Shown: positions 30,606 to 42,152, numbered from the stretch's first letter. The stretch is DNA of 64,000 nucleotides from Tritrichomonas musculus (GCA_039105265.1 JAPFFF010000034.1:62001-126000); one strand, 5' to 3'. A program made the numbers and translations. Notes: generated from the letters alone by a model not told the origin.

Positions 30606-31434
30606 TTTTTAAAAGAATAAAAGGAAAAAAAAAATTCTAACTTTTTGAAATAAAGTCAGATTTTACTCACAATTTTTATTTTGAAAGGATGTTGGTTGAA
30701 ATATCTTGGACCGATTCAAATTGTCTTGGACTAACTAATGAAAAGTTAAATAATAATATAATAATTAAGGATATCTTTAATTATTATTATTTTAATTCTT
30801 AAATAGCCTCTTAACTTCATAGGAAGATATAAATATACTGATATATTAATTTATTTTGAATGCAAAATTTTGGCCCAAGTTTGCCCAAATTTAATTGCCA
30901 AATATCCTCTGAATTATTCAAAATTTGTGAGAAAAGTTAGCCCAAAAAATTTGGGCCAAGTTGGGCCAAAATTTTATATATGTTTTTTATTGTTTTATTT
31001 ATTTAATTTATATTTATGACCATTATATATAATAAAAATAGGTTAGTTTATTTAATATAAAAAACTTTTAGGAAGATATATTTATTTTTTGGATACTCAA
31101 TATTTCTGATGAAAACGATAAAAAAACTATCAAATTAGATATAATTTAATATAGTTTTATCGCATTCAATTTATTAATTTAGCAGAAAAAAATACTTTTA
31201 AAAAGATATAAAACGATAATTATATTAATTTATTTATATATTTAAAAAAATATATGTGATATTTATTGATTATTTTTGACCCACATTAACCCATCTTGGC
31301 CCACATTTTGGCCCATGATTTTTAAAAAATATTATTTTGGGCCGATTTGACCACCCTACTATATATAAAAGATAATTATAATATTTATTATTCATAATTT
31401 GTGATAATATACATTTGAATTAAATAACTTTTTA
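30606..31434. other. Intergenic with TTGGCCCAA hairpin repeats
   Basis: A+T-rich, no gene. A near-perfect inverted repeat of about 31 bp (AAAATTTTGGCCCAAGTTTG at 30864-30895, complement at ~30943-30976) encloses a ~45-base loop. More GGCCCA words occur at 31282-31345. It looks like a short foldback repeat family. Confidence 0.45.
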
Positions 31435-32046
31435 AAGTTGGATTCAATCAAGTTGGGACTACTTTTTCAATATTGAATGAAAAGTATTCAAATTTGTCCC
31501 AACCTGAATGATTTTTTTTCTGAACTTCTCTCAAAAAAAATTCAAAAAAGGGGAAAAAAGGGGTAAAAAATAAAAGAGAAAATTTAAATCAAATATGATT
31601 TTTTAATATTAAACATAGGTGTATTTTCTTTGTTGCTGAGGTAATATCAATAATTTTCGCTTAGATCAAGGAAAAAACTGGAAATCATCCTCAAATTGAA
31701 ATCAAAATAATACAAAAAGCATAATAAATAGAATAAAAGCAACATAAAGATAGCGGATTTAAGTTTTTCGTTGGATTTTGGTTCGTTTTTTGCACTTTTT
31801 TATGTCTTTTTTTATGTGATACTGATAGTTATACATATGGAAGGGCTTGAAAGCAAATATTTCAAAAGGAGTATCTTTGTGGTATATCTTCTTGCACGAA
31901 ATAAAAGGGAATTTGCATTTTTGTTGGAAAATCGAAGGGGGCTTTCGAATTATTATAATAAAAAATTTGAATAAAAATTAGATTTTGTTTTCCACTTTTA
32001 TCAGAAATATTTTGAAAGGTTGTCCCAAGCTTTTTGAATCCAACTT
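31435..32046. mobile_element. 612-bp TA-flanked inverted-repeat element (MITE)
   Basis: Ends share AAGTTGGATTCAA (left 31435-31447, right complement 32034-32046) followed by a related TTGGGAC word, and TA flanks both sides (31433-31434 and 32047-32048). The interior has no transposase. TA duplication points to the Tc1/mariner/pogo group. It lies directly 3' of the tandem-Rab gene. Confidence 0.5.
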
Positions 32047-32119
32047 TAATTATTAAAAATAATTTAAATTATTTAATAATCATCTTTTCTGCTTTCATCT
32101 TCAATGCTTTTCATTTTTT

Positions 32120-33667
32120 TCATGAATCAAGATTATCATTTGGTTTGTCGCTTATGTTCAAATGTGCTGCTTCTTTCAAGTGCTGGATCTCTTCCTCATG
32201 CTCTTTCTTCATCATTTCCATTTGATTCTGCATCTTTTCAAGTTGCATTTCAAAATCTTTTTTCATTGATTCAAATTTTTCTTTTAGTGATTCTAACTCT
32301 TTTGCTTGGTTTTCAAGCTGAGTCTGAAGTTCTTTTGTTTTATTTGCAGGATCCATTTCAAATTCAGATTCCTGTCCTATCTTTTCTTTTTGGATGTTTT
32401 GGTTGATATTTGTTTCCTCTTTAGGAGGTTTAACTTGTTCTTGATTATTTCTTTTGAAGATTGATGAAAAAAAATTCATGAATTTGTTTGGTTTGCTTTC
32501 TGTTTCTCTGATTTCTAACGTGACAACAGAGGAAGGAATTTGAAAATAATCTTTGGGCATTTTTTCAAGACATTGTTTAATGATAGCTTCAAAAGCTTCT
32601 TGAATATTGTCACCTGTTTGTGATGAAACTTCATAAAAGAGCATGTCTCCATTATTCTTCGCATATTCACGTGCTGCTGTTTCGTCAACTGATTTTCCTG
32701 GAAGATCTGTTTTATTTCCAAGAAGTAAGAAAGGAAAATCATCAGAATCAGATAAACCAAGTTGCATTAAAAATTCATTTTTCCACTTTTTAATGTTTTC
32801 AAAAGATTGCGGTTTTGTGACATCGTAAACGAGAATGCAGCAGTCAGTTCCACGATAGAAGGTTGGACCGAGTGATTGGAAACGTTCTTGTCCAGCTGTA
32901 TCCCAAATTTGCAATGTAATAAATTTACCATCAATATCGACTTGTTTCGATGAGAAATCAGAACCTATCGTAGCTTTATATAGTTGAGTAAATTCTCTGT
33001 TGACAAATTGGTTAAGAATAGCAGTTTTACCAACTCTACCATCTCCTAAAAGAAGTAATTTTAACATTTGGCGACCACGAGATCTCCTTTTTTCTTCAAC
33101 TTTTACTGGAGCAGAAGTCTGGCTTCCTTTTTGCTTTATTCTTTCCGACGTTTTTTTGGCTAGTGATAAGAAAGCTTCTTGAATATTGTCACCTGTTTTT
33201 GATGAAACTTCATAAAAGAGCATGTCTCCATTATTCTTCGCATATTCACGTGCTGTTGTTTCTTCAACTGATTTCCCTGGAAGATCTGTTTTATTTCCAA
33301 GAAGTAAGAAAGGAAAATCATCAGAATCAGATAAACCAAGTTCAGATAAAAATTCATTTTTCCACTTTTTAATGTTTTCAAAAGATTGCGGTTTTGTGAC
33401 ATCGTAAACGAGAATGCAGCAGTCAGTTCCACGATAGACGTTTGGACCAAGTGATTGGAAACGTTCTTGTCCAGCTGTATCCCAAATATTCAATGTAATA
33501 AACTCGCCATCAATATCGACTTGTTTTGATGAGAAATCAGAACCTATCGTAGCTTTATATAGTTCATTAAATTTTCTGTCGACATATTGGTTAAGAATAG
33601 CAGTTTTACCAACTCCACCATCTCCTAAAAGAAGAAATTTTAACATTTGGCGACTACGCGAAGCCAT
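32120..33667 (-). CDS. Tandem double Rab-like GTPase with coiled-coil tail
   Basis: 515 residues made of two complete Rab-like G domains in one chain. Domain 1 (~7-180): P-loop GDGGVGKT (15-22), WDTAGQE (62-68), NKTD (125-128), SSK (155-157). Domain 2 (~200-370): GDGRVGKT (208-215), WDTAGQE, NKTD and SSQ, where the SAK/SSK lysine has become Gln. Then a linker with KPNKFMNFFSSIFKR, and a strongly heptad coiled coil (~428-500, ELQTQLENQAKELESLKEKF...). The two domains are very similar, so the gene arose by internal duplication. There is no C-terminal Cys, so membrane attachment cannot be by prenylation and dimerisation through the coiled coil is likely. Domain 1 with its 5' flank has been copied to 6064-6776, and a relic of the linker region lies at 42153-42300. 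Confidence 0.88.
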   Translation of the reverse strand: MASRSRQMLKFLLLGDGGVGKTAILNQYVDRKFNELYKATIGSDFSSKQVDIDGEFITLNIWDTAGQERFQSLGPNVYRGTDCCILVYDVTKPQSFENIKKWKNEFLSELGLSDSDDFPFLLLGNKTDLPGKSVEETTAREYAKNNGDMLFYEVSSKTGDNIQEAFLSLAKKTSERIKQKGSQTSAPVKVEEKRRSRGRQMLKLLLLGDGRVGKTAILNQFVNREFTQLYKATIGSDFSSKQVDIDGKFITLQIWDTAGQERFQSLGPTFYRGTDCCILVYDVTKPQSFENIKKWKNEFLMQLGLSDSDDFPFLLLGNKTDLPGKSVDETAAREYAKNNGDMLFYEVSSQTGDNIQEAFEAIIKQCLEKMPKDYFQIPSSVVTLEIRETESKPNKFMNFFSSIFKRNNQEQVKPPKEETNINQNIQKEKIGQESEFEMDPANKTKELQTQLENQAKELESLKEKFESMKKDFEMQLEKMQNQMEMMKKEHEEEIQHLKEAAHLNISDKPNDNLDS

Positions 33668-33806
33668 TTTCTAGTTTAAATAATAATAATAAAAAATGAA
33701 TTCACCCAAAAGAATAAGACATTCAATTTTGAAATTTTTCAATTAAAATTTTTCCATAAAATTTTAATTTGAAAATTTTATTTTATATATACCAAATTTT
33801 GGAAAA

Positions 33807-34318
33807 TCTTCACTTTTTCCCACTTTTTCAAAAAAAAAGTTGATTTTTTTCTGAAAACATTTTTTATTTTGCATTTTTTTCAAAAAAAAATAAGGGTCAA
33901 ATGCTAGTGAACCCGAGTTCTAAAAAAATATCAGCACTCCCTCTCAAAAAGTTCAAAAAAAAAAAAAGCATTCAATTTTTTTCCAACTATTTTTGAATGG
34001 TTTATTTTATTTGAACTTTTTGAATGATTTATAAAAATGATTAAAATTATAAAAAAAATATTGACAAAATGAAAAATGTGAGTTTTTTGGTTTTGTAAAA
34101 TAATTAAAAATAGCAAATATATATATAAAAACAGATTGTAAATTACAAAAATCAATATTCCGAATAATTCTTCTCAAAATCGACCAAATAAAATACGGCT
34201 ATTGTATAGAACGGTTTCGGCAAAATTACTGATTTGACAAAGGCACTCTCCAACCACGGCCGTAAGGGTTAATTATGTGGGAAAAAATAGAAAGTTTTGG
34301 GATAAATTGAAAGAATAG
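33807..34318. other. Intergenic with a dispersed repeat
   Basis: A+T-rich, no gene. About 33895-33970 carries a sequence whose complement (GAGGGAGTGCTGATATTTTT, then AGAACTCGGGTTC) recurs in diverged form at 41055-41095. This marks an interspersed repeat family present in opposite orientations. Confidence 0.5.
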
Positions 34319-34320
34319 TA

Positions 34321-36540
34321 AAGTAAACAAAAAAACCAGTTCCTAACCGCTTAAAACTAGTTCCTATTTTTAATTTCAATGATTTATTTTAAACTTTTTG
34401 AAAAGGTATATTAAAATTGAATGATTTATTTTTTATCAAATTAAAAGCAGTTCCGAAAAATTTTTTCAAAAATTTTTGAACGATAAATTTTTGAATTGGT
34501 CATGGTCGATCATATATTACAAAGTGTCCAATGTACTCAATTGATCGACTCCCTCCAAGACAACTAGTTACTTCATGGATAAGAAACTGCTTTGATCAGA
34601 TCTGCGTTGAGCTGATGATGTCATCAGAAGAATACCAAAATTCTAATGATTATCGGTCACAATGTCATAATGCATATAGAATTTTAAGTAACTTTGGTTG
34701 GTCGAAATGCAAAACAGCCAGGCTTTTTGGCGTTGACCATAAAGCTCTGGAAAAGCAACTGTCGCTACCATTGGAATCCAATGAAAATGGTAGACCACCA
34801 TTGTTGGATGATGAGGAAAAGCAGATTTTAATTAATAAAATACATGCATTAATAGCAAGTAAAAATCATCCAACTCTGTACGATGTTCAACAGATAACAA
34901 TTCAGCTTTTTCAAAAAATTATATCTATCGATACATTAAGAAATATTGTAATTGATTCTGATCTCTTTAAAATCATAGATGGTGTGCCTCAAGATGAAGA
35001 TCGTGTTAATGTTTCGGGAAATGATCTTGATAGATATTACAATAATTTAGGAATGTGTGTCAACGGCGTCCCTGCCTCTCTTGTATTTAATATGGATGAG
35101 GCAGGGCAAGACGAATATGTTGACACACATTCAATGAAAGTAATTGTGGATGCATCATATACAAAACCAACTATAAAAATTCCTGTTCGAAGACAGATTA
35201 AAAGGTCCACTCTAGTACATTGCATATGCAATGATGGCACATATACAAAACCTTTGTTAATAATACCCAGAAAAACATTAGATTCAATTTTACTCAAAAA
35301 GTTAACATGTCAAAATGTTTTTATAAAATTTCAGACAAAAGGTTATACTAATACAGATTTAATGAAATTTTGGCTCTCTCAAATTTTTTTTCCTTTTTTA
35401 GATCAAAAATGGATAGAAGAAAATCAGAGATCAGGCTTTACAGGAAATGCAGTTCTTATTTTAGACGGTCTTGCTGCTCATGCCGCAGCATTAAATACTT
35501 TTGATTTAAGATCACACCATTTGACAATATTATATCTCGTCCCACATTCGAGTCATCTCACCCAGCCTCTTGACCTGGTAACTTTTTCGTTACAGAAATT
35601 ATTTTCAATCAAAAAAAGTGTCAGAGTTAAATTGTCGCCACAATCTGATCAAATAAGATCAATAATCAAAGGAATACAGGAGGCAAGTACGAGCGAAAAT
35701 ATAATAGCAGCCTTTGAATCTGCTGGCATATTTCATAATTATTCCAGAGGAGAAAATATTCAATTTAATAATTACATGCCGAAATGTATTGTCAAAAAAG
35801 AATTTTCAAGATTTTACAAAATACCAGGTACTGATTATTCTTTAGAAACCTTTAGAATTGATTTTTGAATAAAAAACTTTTATCATCTTAAATGTTATTC
35901 ATTCAATTTTTTTTCAAAAATACATTTTAGATATACAGAATGAGCTAGTTAACTTTTTAAATAAAACTTTTACAAAATGTTTTATTAAAATTTTCTCTAT
36001 TTGAAAATTATATGTTCAAAATTTCTGCATTAGTTAGAAAAAATGTAAATTTACCTCAGGCTAATGATATATTAATCGAAAAAAGTAAAATCGAATAGAA
36101 TTTCTAACTTAAAATTCGAGCAAATTGGTTTATATTGGAAAAAATAATTAACCAAAATAAATCTTTGTAAAACGAGGATGGCCGCATTTAATTCGATTAA
36201 TAAATCATTTTTAAAGCAATCATTACGATCTATTTCAAAAGTTTTCGGAAAAATATATTTTCCATATTTAAAAAAAAATAAAAAAAAGGCATCAATAGGC
36301 ATAATATGCACTTTTATAGCTGAATCAAAGAAAATATCAAGCATAAACTCATTCTTTTAGGTTTTTTGATTCATTTTTTGCTTTTACCTTCAATTTCGCC
36401 TTTGGTTTTTCAAACGTATAAAATAATTATTTTTTATCTCAAATTTTTATTAAAAATTGAATAGTCCTTCAGAAAATTCAATTAACCAAAATTTTAGGAA
36501 CTGGTTTTTTTTTTGAAGGAACTGGTTTCTTTGTTTTCTT
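34321..36540 (+). mobile_element. pogo/Tigger-like DNA transposon, apparently complete
   Basis: 2220 bp. Terminal inverted repeats of 24 bp starting AAG(T/A)AAACAAA(A/G)AAACC and containing CCAGTTCCT differ at two positions between the ends. Each has a subterminal second copy of C(C/T)AGTTCCT about 20 bp inward. TA flanks both ends (34319-34320 and 36541-36542), the expected target duplication. The single transposase frame (34531-35868) is uninterrupted. The low divergence of the ends suggests recent activity. Confidence 0.85.
34531..35868 (+). CDS. pogo/Tigger-type (DDE_1) transposase
   Basis: 445 residues. The N-terminal ~110 residues contain a helix-turn-helix-like segment (AYRILSNFGWSKCKTARLFG, then VDHKALEKQL) that should bind the terminal repeats. 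The DDE_1 catalytic core shows D189 (FNMDEAGQ), D312 (LILDGLAAH) and D348 (HLTQPLDLVTF), giving a DD35D spacing typical of pogo/Tigger. The LVPHSSHLTQPLD block is diagnostic. The frame is intact. It starts at the first ATG 210 bases inside the left end, and ~670 bases of A+T-rich non-coding sequence separate it from the right end. Confidence 0.92.
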   Translation: MYSIDRLPPRQLVTSWIRNCFDQICVELMMSSEEYQNSNDYRSQCHNAYRILSNFGWSKCKTARLFGVDHKALEKQLSLPLESNENGRPPLLDDEEKQILINKIHALIASKNHPTLYDVQQITIQLFQKIISIDTLRNIVIDSDLFKIIDGVPQDEDRVNVSGNDLDRYYNNLGMCVNGVPASLVFNMDEAGQDEYVDTHSMKVIVDASYTKPTIKIPVRRQIKRSTLVHCICNDGTYTKPLLIIPRKTLDSILLKKLTCQNVFIKFQTKGYTNTDLMKFWLSQIFFPFLDQKWIEENQRSGFTGNAVLILDGLAAHAAALNTFDLRSHHLTILYLVPHSSHLTQPLDLVTFSLQKLFSIKKSVRVKLSPQSDQIRSIIKGIQEASTSENIIAAFESAGIFHNYSRGENIQFNNYMPKCIVKKEFSRFYKIPGTDYSLETFRIDF

Positions 36541-36609
36541 TAGAAATGAACAGTTGTCAGAAAAGTTGTAGAATAAAATGTAAGATAAGTAGCAGTATTA
36601 TATATTTAA

Positions 36610-36824
36610 TGAACTCCCTGATCAGATATTTCGATAGAGGTGCCGCAAAAATTGTAGCTGAACATAATCAATCAAATTCAAAAAATCTAATGCTCGTTCT
36701 AATAATGATGAAATTCCATGGAGTCAATGATAGATACGCTGCAAAGCAAACCAATTGGCCAGATGATATATTATATTACACTGCATATCCTTGTAAAGCA
36801 TCTCGAAAAGCACATAAACAATAA
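36610..36824 (+). CDS. Short ORF of unknown function next to the transposon
   Basis: From MNSLIRYFDRGAAKIVAEHN onward (71 codons) the codon use is gene-like, including FHGVNDRYAAKQTNWPDDIL and a basic end. An upstream extension of the frame to 36513 overlaps the transposon terminus and is artefactual. It could be a fragment of a gene disrupted by the insertion; no continuation is seen on the other side of the element. Not recognised. Confidence 0.3.
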
Positions 36825-36860
36825 ACCTGTAAATCGAGCTTTAACAGAATACTAAGGCAT

Positions 36861-37042
36861 AATAAGTTGTAAGATAAGGAGTAGAATAAGTTATAAAATA
36901 AGTCGCAGGATAAGTTGTAAGATAAGGAGTAGAATAAGTTATAAAATAAGTCGTAGGATAAATTGTAAAGATAAGTAATAGGATAAGGTAAAAGATAAGT
37001 AGTATATTAAGTTATAAAATAAGTCGCAGGATAAGTTGTAAG
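36861..37042. repeat. ATAAGTNGTARG minisatellite, left part
   Basis: Imperfect tandem repeats of ATAAGTTGTAAG-like 12-mers organised in ~50-bp super-units (ATAAGTTGTAAGATAAGGAG, then TAGAATAAGTTATAAAATAA, GTCGCAGG). At least three super-units are seen. The array stops abruptly at the left end of the 37045-39410 element and resumes on its far side. Confidence 0.8.
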
Positions 37043-37044
37043 TA

Positions 37045-39410
37045 ATCATGTGATTTGGGAGAGCTTGGGATGTAAAATCCTCCCAAATGATCGTTTTCAA
37101 TTCAATTCTCTCCCAAAAATAAACGTGCGGATATTCTGCCGCTTTTTTTGGTTTTTAAATACTCGTAAATATTCATTAAATTTTTTTTAATTAAAAATAT
37201 TCAAAAACAATGTAGAAAACTCAAAAATATCAGGATAATTTAGATCTGTTAAACGCTCATTTATTCATTGAATTTTTATCAATGAACTTAAAATTATTTC
37301 TGTTATTTTTCTTATATAAAAATCATTGAATAATTCAATTTTTTCAATTGAAATTTCTAATCTTTGGTGTAATGGGAAAAAAAATAATTTACTAAGATTT
37401 GATGTTCAGTATTTCAATTACTCATTTTTTTTTTTTAATATTTTGAAAATTAGAGAATTTTATGTTGAAATTAAATAAATATACTAATAACTTTGGGAAA
37501 AATTATTTATTCCAATAATTTAAAAAAACTTGTAATGATTAATCTTTTAAAATCAGATTTCTAAGATTGACTATCTTTGATTGATCAAATATTTTGGATT
37601 GAAATCATAGAATTTAATAACATATTTCATATAATTATAAATAATTAAGCTATTTGGATCAATTTGTAATTATATTTTGAATTGAATAAAATTATTTTTA
37701 AAATAGTTCTGTATTTGTTTGAATTTATATTTAAAAATATTTATTTTGCTAAGTTTTGCATTATAATGAATGAAATGTTTAACCAATGAAAATTTTAAAA
37801 TATATATAATAAAATATATATATAATAAAATATATATATAATAAAATAATATTAGTAATTGAAAAAAATAAATGTTGCCAAAAATATAATTAAAGTGTAA
37901 TGAAGTTTACAACGATACTTGGGAGAAGATCGCGATTTTATTAAAAAAAAATTAAGATAAAAAAAATTAATACAAAAGAGATGACGAATTCTTGAATAAA
38001 ATATTGTATTTTAAGTAGCATATGTTAACAAATGAGCTTTGCAGAATGAGGATTTCAATGACTCTCAAAAATAAATAAATAAATTTCATAATTTATCGAG
38101 AAAATCTCATTTATAAATTCAAAAGGAGTAGTCACTGTTGGTTTATAATCATTTATCTTGCTGCGATAACTTTGTTGATGTTGATCTGTATGAAGGTGAT
38201 TTTTTAATTGAGAATTTTTAATTCTGAAAATCTTTAAACGAAAGATAATGAAGCTTTAAAATCTCATTAACTAAACGATTAGACATGAAAATCCTTTTTT
38301 TTTGGAGATATAAGGAAAGATGGCAAAAGTAAAGATTTAGGAATAAAGAAAATAAATTATTAAAATGTTCGATTGGAGTGAAATGTAAACGGTAGAAGTT
38401 GAGAATAAAGAATGGATAACAAGAATTACGAATAATAATAATTTTCAAAACATTGAGTTCTTTTGTAATTTAAACGAAGAAAGCGCTTGTTAACAATTGT
38501 TTGGTTAAAACAAAATCATCCTATAAAAATTGTTCGATGAGTTATGAGTAAAATTAATTCAGCATTTTGAGAAGTGAAGTGAATATAAAATTGAATTCTA
38601 TAATATAATTATATTGAGATAAAATGTTTATTTTTTGAGTTTGGTTAAAAACTTTTTGATTTGGGATGATCTCCCCAATAGAAAATATCAATTTTATAAA
38701 TAATTCTTTTTTTTATAAAATTAAAAACATTGAACAAGAAATTAATTAAAAGAATTAATTGAATTTGTATATATAAATAAATATTAATGAATAATTTTCA
38801 TTATTTTATTTTATTCTATTGAGATATGAGAAAAAAAAAACTTGGGATTTTATTATTTCAATTTCCTGGGATTTTGGGATAAAAAAACGCTCCCAAAATG
38901 GTCAATTTTTTTTGTAAAGTAATGAAAATTCACCTTGGGAAATAACCGCTTTATCCCAAGATTTGAATGCCTCTCATCCCAGAAAAATTTTCTTTTATAT
39001 CTTTATGAATTTTATATATTTTTGATATATTATTTATTATAATATTCTAAATTAAAATATTAGCAAATAAATAATAATTTTTAAATTTCAAAAAAGATTA
39101 AAAACCTATTTTAAATATTTTTTGAACTTTTTTTTTTTTCAATTGAAAAATCCCAAATCCCAAATTCAAAAAGTTATTATATATTATTAAACAAACATTG
39201 AATATTAAAACATAAATATCTTAACATAAAAAAATTATTTATGATATATTTTAAATATTTATTTATCTATATATTATTTATTATTTATATATGATATTAG
39301 TTACATACAAAAAAGAATTTTAATTCTGAAAGTAACTTTTTCAATTGGGATCCCAATGGGAGGGATAAAAATATTGCAACCCAAGCATTTTTGGGATTTT
39401 CGTGCATGAT
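37045..39410. mobile_element. 2.4-kb element inserted into the minisatellite
   Basis: Both ends start ATCATG and carry degenerate inverted terminal sequence (GCTTGGG followed by TCCTCCCA-like words; left 37045-37090, right ~39350-39410). TA flanks both ends (37043-37044 and 39411-39412). Removing it rejoins the ATAAGTTGTAAG repeat array, which strongly supports insertion. Inside are multiple TTGGGA/TCCCAA words but no intact transposase; a 76-codon minus-strand frame at 38218-38448 is unrecognised. Probably a decayed TA-targeting DNA transposon. Confidence 0.6.
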
Positions 39411-39412
39411 TA

Positions 39413-39470
39413 GTTGTAAGATAAGGAAAAAGATAAGTTGTAAGATAAAGAAAAAGATAGAAGTAAGATA
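39413..39470. repeat. ATAAGTNGTARG minisatellite, right part
   Basis: Continues the 12-mer array (GTTGTAAGATAAGGAAAAAG, ATAAGTTGTAAGATAAAG) after the inserted element. Confidence 0.75.
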
Positions 39471-40736
39471 AGTCTTCAAGTACACAATACAGTTCAAAAA
39501 GGTAAATAAATATATACTTAACAATCAATGCAAAATAGAATGATTTATTTGATCACTATCTTTTTTGAAGCTAGAAAAATCGAATTATAAATGTGAACAT
39601 ATGATTAGAAATCATTAAAAAATGGTTTTTACAATTACTACTTATTGATATCGGTATTGCAAGTTCTAATAAAGCTTATTTTTGTATTTTATTTAGCAAA
39701 ATTATTTTATTTTGAAGGAATAAACACAAGCTTTTATCAAAATAATGATTCTCTCCAATTTCCTTTTCTGAACATGTTAAATTGTACTTAAAAATTCATT
39801 AAATTAGAAATACTGGCCAAAAACATTTAATATTCTCAAAAAACTGCTCTTGATATTCAATTTATTTGATTCATTATTGTAAATCATCTTCCAACTTGCA
39901 TTTTTAATCATTCTCAAAAAAGTAAATCAATGGATTTTATCATTCCTCTGATTCTTTTTAGTCTAATAATAAATATTAAAAATTACTGTCATGGGATAAG
40001 TTGATATCTAATTATATAAATTATTTGGAAAAGGTAGGATCGAAAGATTTTAGTAGAACAAAATTTTTATTTTTTTGAAAGCATATTTGGTCTATTTTAT
40101 TTAGCTTATATAGCCAAAAATGTGTTAAATTCCTTTTGTTTTAACGTGAACTTATGTTGTTTAATTAAAAATATGAACTATTACATAAAAAGGAAAAAAA
40201 TGGAAAATTTCCAATTTTTCCTCAAATCATCAATGCTAAAAAAAAATAACTGCTGCTTTTCTCTCAAAATTGACCTACTTTAGCCATATATTTGGCCTTA
40301 AATATTTCTCATTATTAAATTTTAAGGTTCCGATTTAAAATAATTCGCTGTAAAAAAGCAAATATAATACTCATTAGGATAGAAAAAGATATGGAAAGAA
40401 AATAAATATGATAATAAAAACAATTAAAACATTAAAATAAAGTCAATTACTAATACTATAATATTTAAAATTAGAATAGATTTGTTTTAAAACCAAATGT
40501 GTTTATATACATATATATATATCAAACCAATAAAAACAATAAAGTATGTATTGCGATGTGTAAGTTTATTACTAATTATCAAAAAATTTTTATTGATTAA
40601 ACCTAAAAAAAGGATTTCAGAATAATAAGTATAAATTGCTCTAACATATAAAAAAACCTATTAAAATTGGAATGACTAAATCAATATAAAATTTAAATGA
40701 AATGTAATTGAAATTTATTTTAAAATTTTACGTAAA
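39471..40736. other. Intergenic, no supported gene
   Basis: About 1.3 kb of A+T-rich sequence with no gene-like frame, RNA gene or clean repeat recognised. Confidence 0.4.
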
Positions 40737-40980
40737 ATTCTAAACCTTATTGAGATGTAGTTTGCGGTTGTGAGATTAATGCGTTGTATCTGATAAAGGA
40801 ACCTTGTATTAAAGTAAATGTTTGCTTGGATTGGAGAAAACTGTCTGATTTTGTAAGAATTCTAAATCTTATTGAGATGTAGTTTGCGGTTGTGAGATTA
40901 ATGCGTTGTATCTGATAAAGGAACCTTGTATTAAAGTAAATGTTTGCTTGGATTGGAGAAAACTGTTTAATTTTGTAAGA
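40737..40980. repeat. 122-bp tandem duplication
   Basis: Two head-to-tail copies (40737-40858 and 40859-40980) differing at only a few bases (for example AAACC versus AAATC, and CTGTCTGA versus CTGTTTAA). The unit has no open frame of note and is less A+T-rich than its flanks. Confidence 0.9.
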
Positions 40981-42152
40981 ATGAAATAAAAGATAAAGAG
41001 TTTAATGTTTATTTTATGAAACCAATATCGACCGCCAAAAAATCAACTTTTTTAGAGGGGGTGCTGATATTTTCACAGAACCTGGGTTCCCTGAAAATTT
41101 CCTCAAAAAATAAAGTTATGCATTTTTTTAAAAAATTTAAAAAAATAGTTGAAAAATTTGGTTAGGCAATTTAGGTATTCATGGAGGAAAAATCCCCAAA
41201 AAATATATATTGATCACTGTATGATGAAAGTTATAATGGCATAAATTTTATTCAAAAATTTCATTTCCACTCAAGATATCTAATTTGATTTCGATAAAGA
41301 GTTTCAATAAAAAGCTACAAAAGTATGCAAACAATGCACAATCGTATTTCAATTCACTATTTATACTCTTATTAATCAATTCTTAAATTTGATAATTATC
41401 AATTTATTTCGATTATTCGATATTTTTATTACTCTGTTTAAGTAATCCACTTTTCCGTTATATATAAGATTTTTTATCATATTTTACATACAATAACTCC
41501 AGTAAATAATATGAATTGCATTTTAAAATTTTTATATTTATCAATGATATCCAAAAATCCTCATAGATAATATACATAAATTTGTATTAAATATATATTA
41601 AATTAAATGTATATTTATGTTATACTGCTTATACTTCTTTATTTTCTTTTTTCATCGAGGAAAAGCCGATAATTATTCATAAATATAAACGTATTATCAA
41701 ACGTGCATTATGTAAAAAATCAAATATTTCTAAAATATGATGAGGAAAATAATATTAATTTTATGAAAAATGTAATTATTAAATTAAACTTTTCATTTTA
41801 CGCAGAAAATAAACAGATTTAAATAAAAAAGTATAAATTAAAAATGATTTTTTAAAAAATGCTTTTTATTCATTATTTGCTCATTATGAATAAATTAATT
41901 ATGATGATGACAATTGCAAAAAAGATGATAACTGAAGAGACGAAGAGGGAAAAAATGATGATGAAAATAGCGAAGAAAAAGAAGAAGACGATGATGAATG
42001 CATTGAAGAAGAAGAAGACGATGGTGAAGAAGAAGGCGACGTTAATTTTCCATAAATTTAACGTGTGTTAGTTTTCAAATGTGTTTAAAATTCCTACTTT
42101 AATAATATTGTTTTATCCCCGAATCTCTACAAGTGATGAGAAAAAAAAAAAA
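40981..42152. other. Intergenic, possible acidic-tail relic
   Basis: A+T-rich. Around 41055-41095 is a diverged, inverted copy of the dispersed repeat at 33895-33970. At 41930-42054 one forward frame reads NDDENSEEKEEDDDECIEEE EDDGEEEGD and stops, and upstream it is broken by stops. It resembles the acidic C-terminal tail of a lost gene, but simple GAA/GAT repeats can give this by chance. Confidence 0.35.

Noticed and set aside
41859-42071. Met/Lys-rich 70-codon plus frame
   Set aside because: Produced by out-of-frame reading of GAA/GAT/ATG simple repeats; the acidic alternative frame is more protein-like but is broken by stops.
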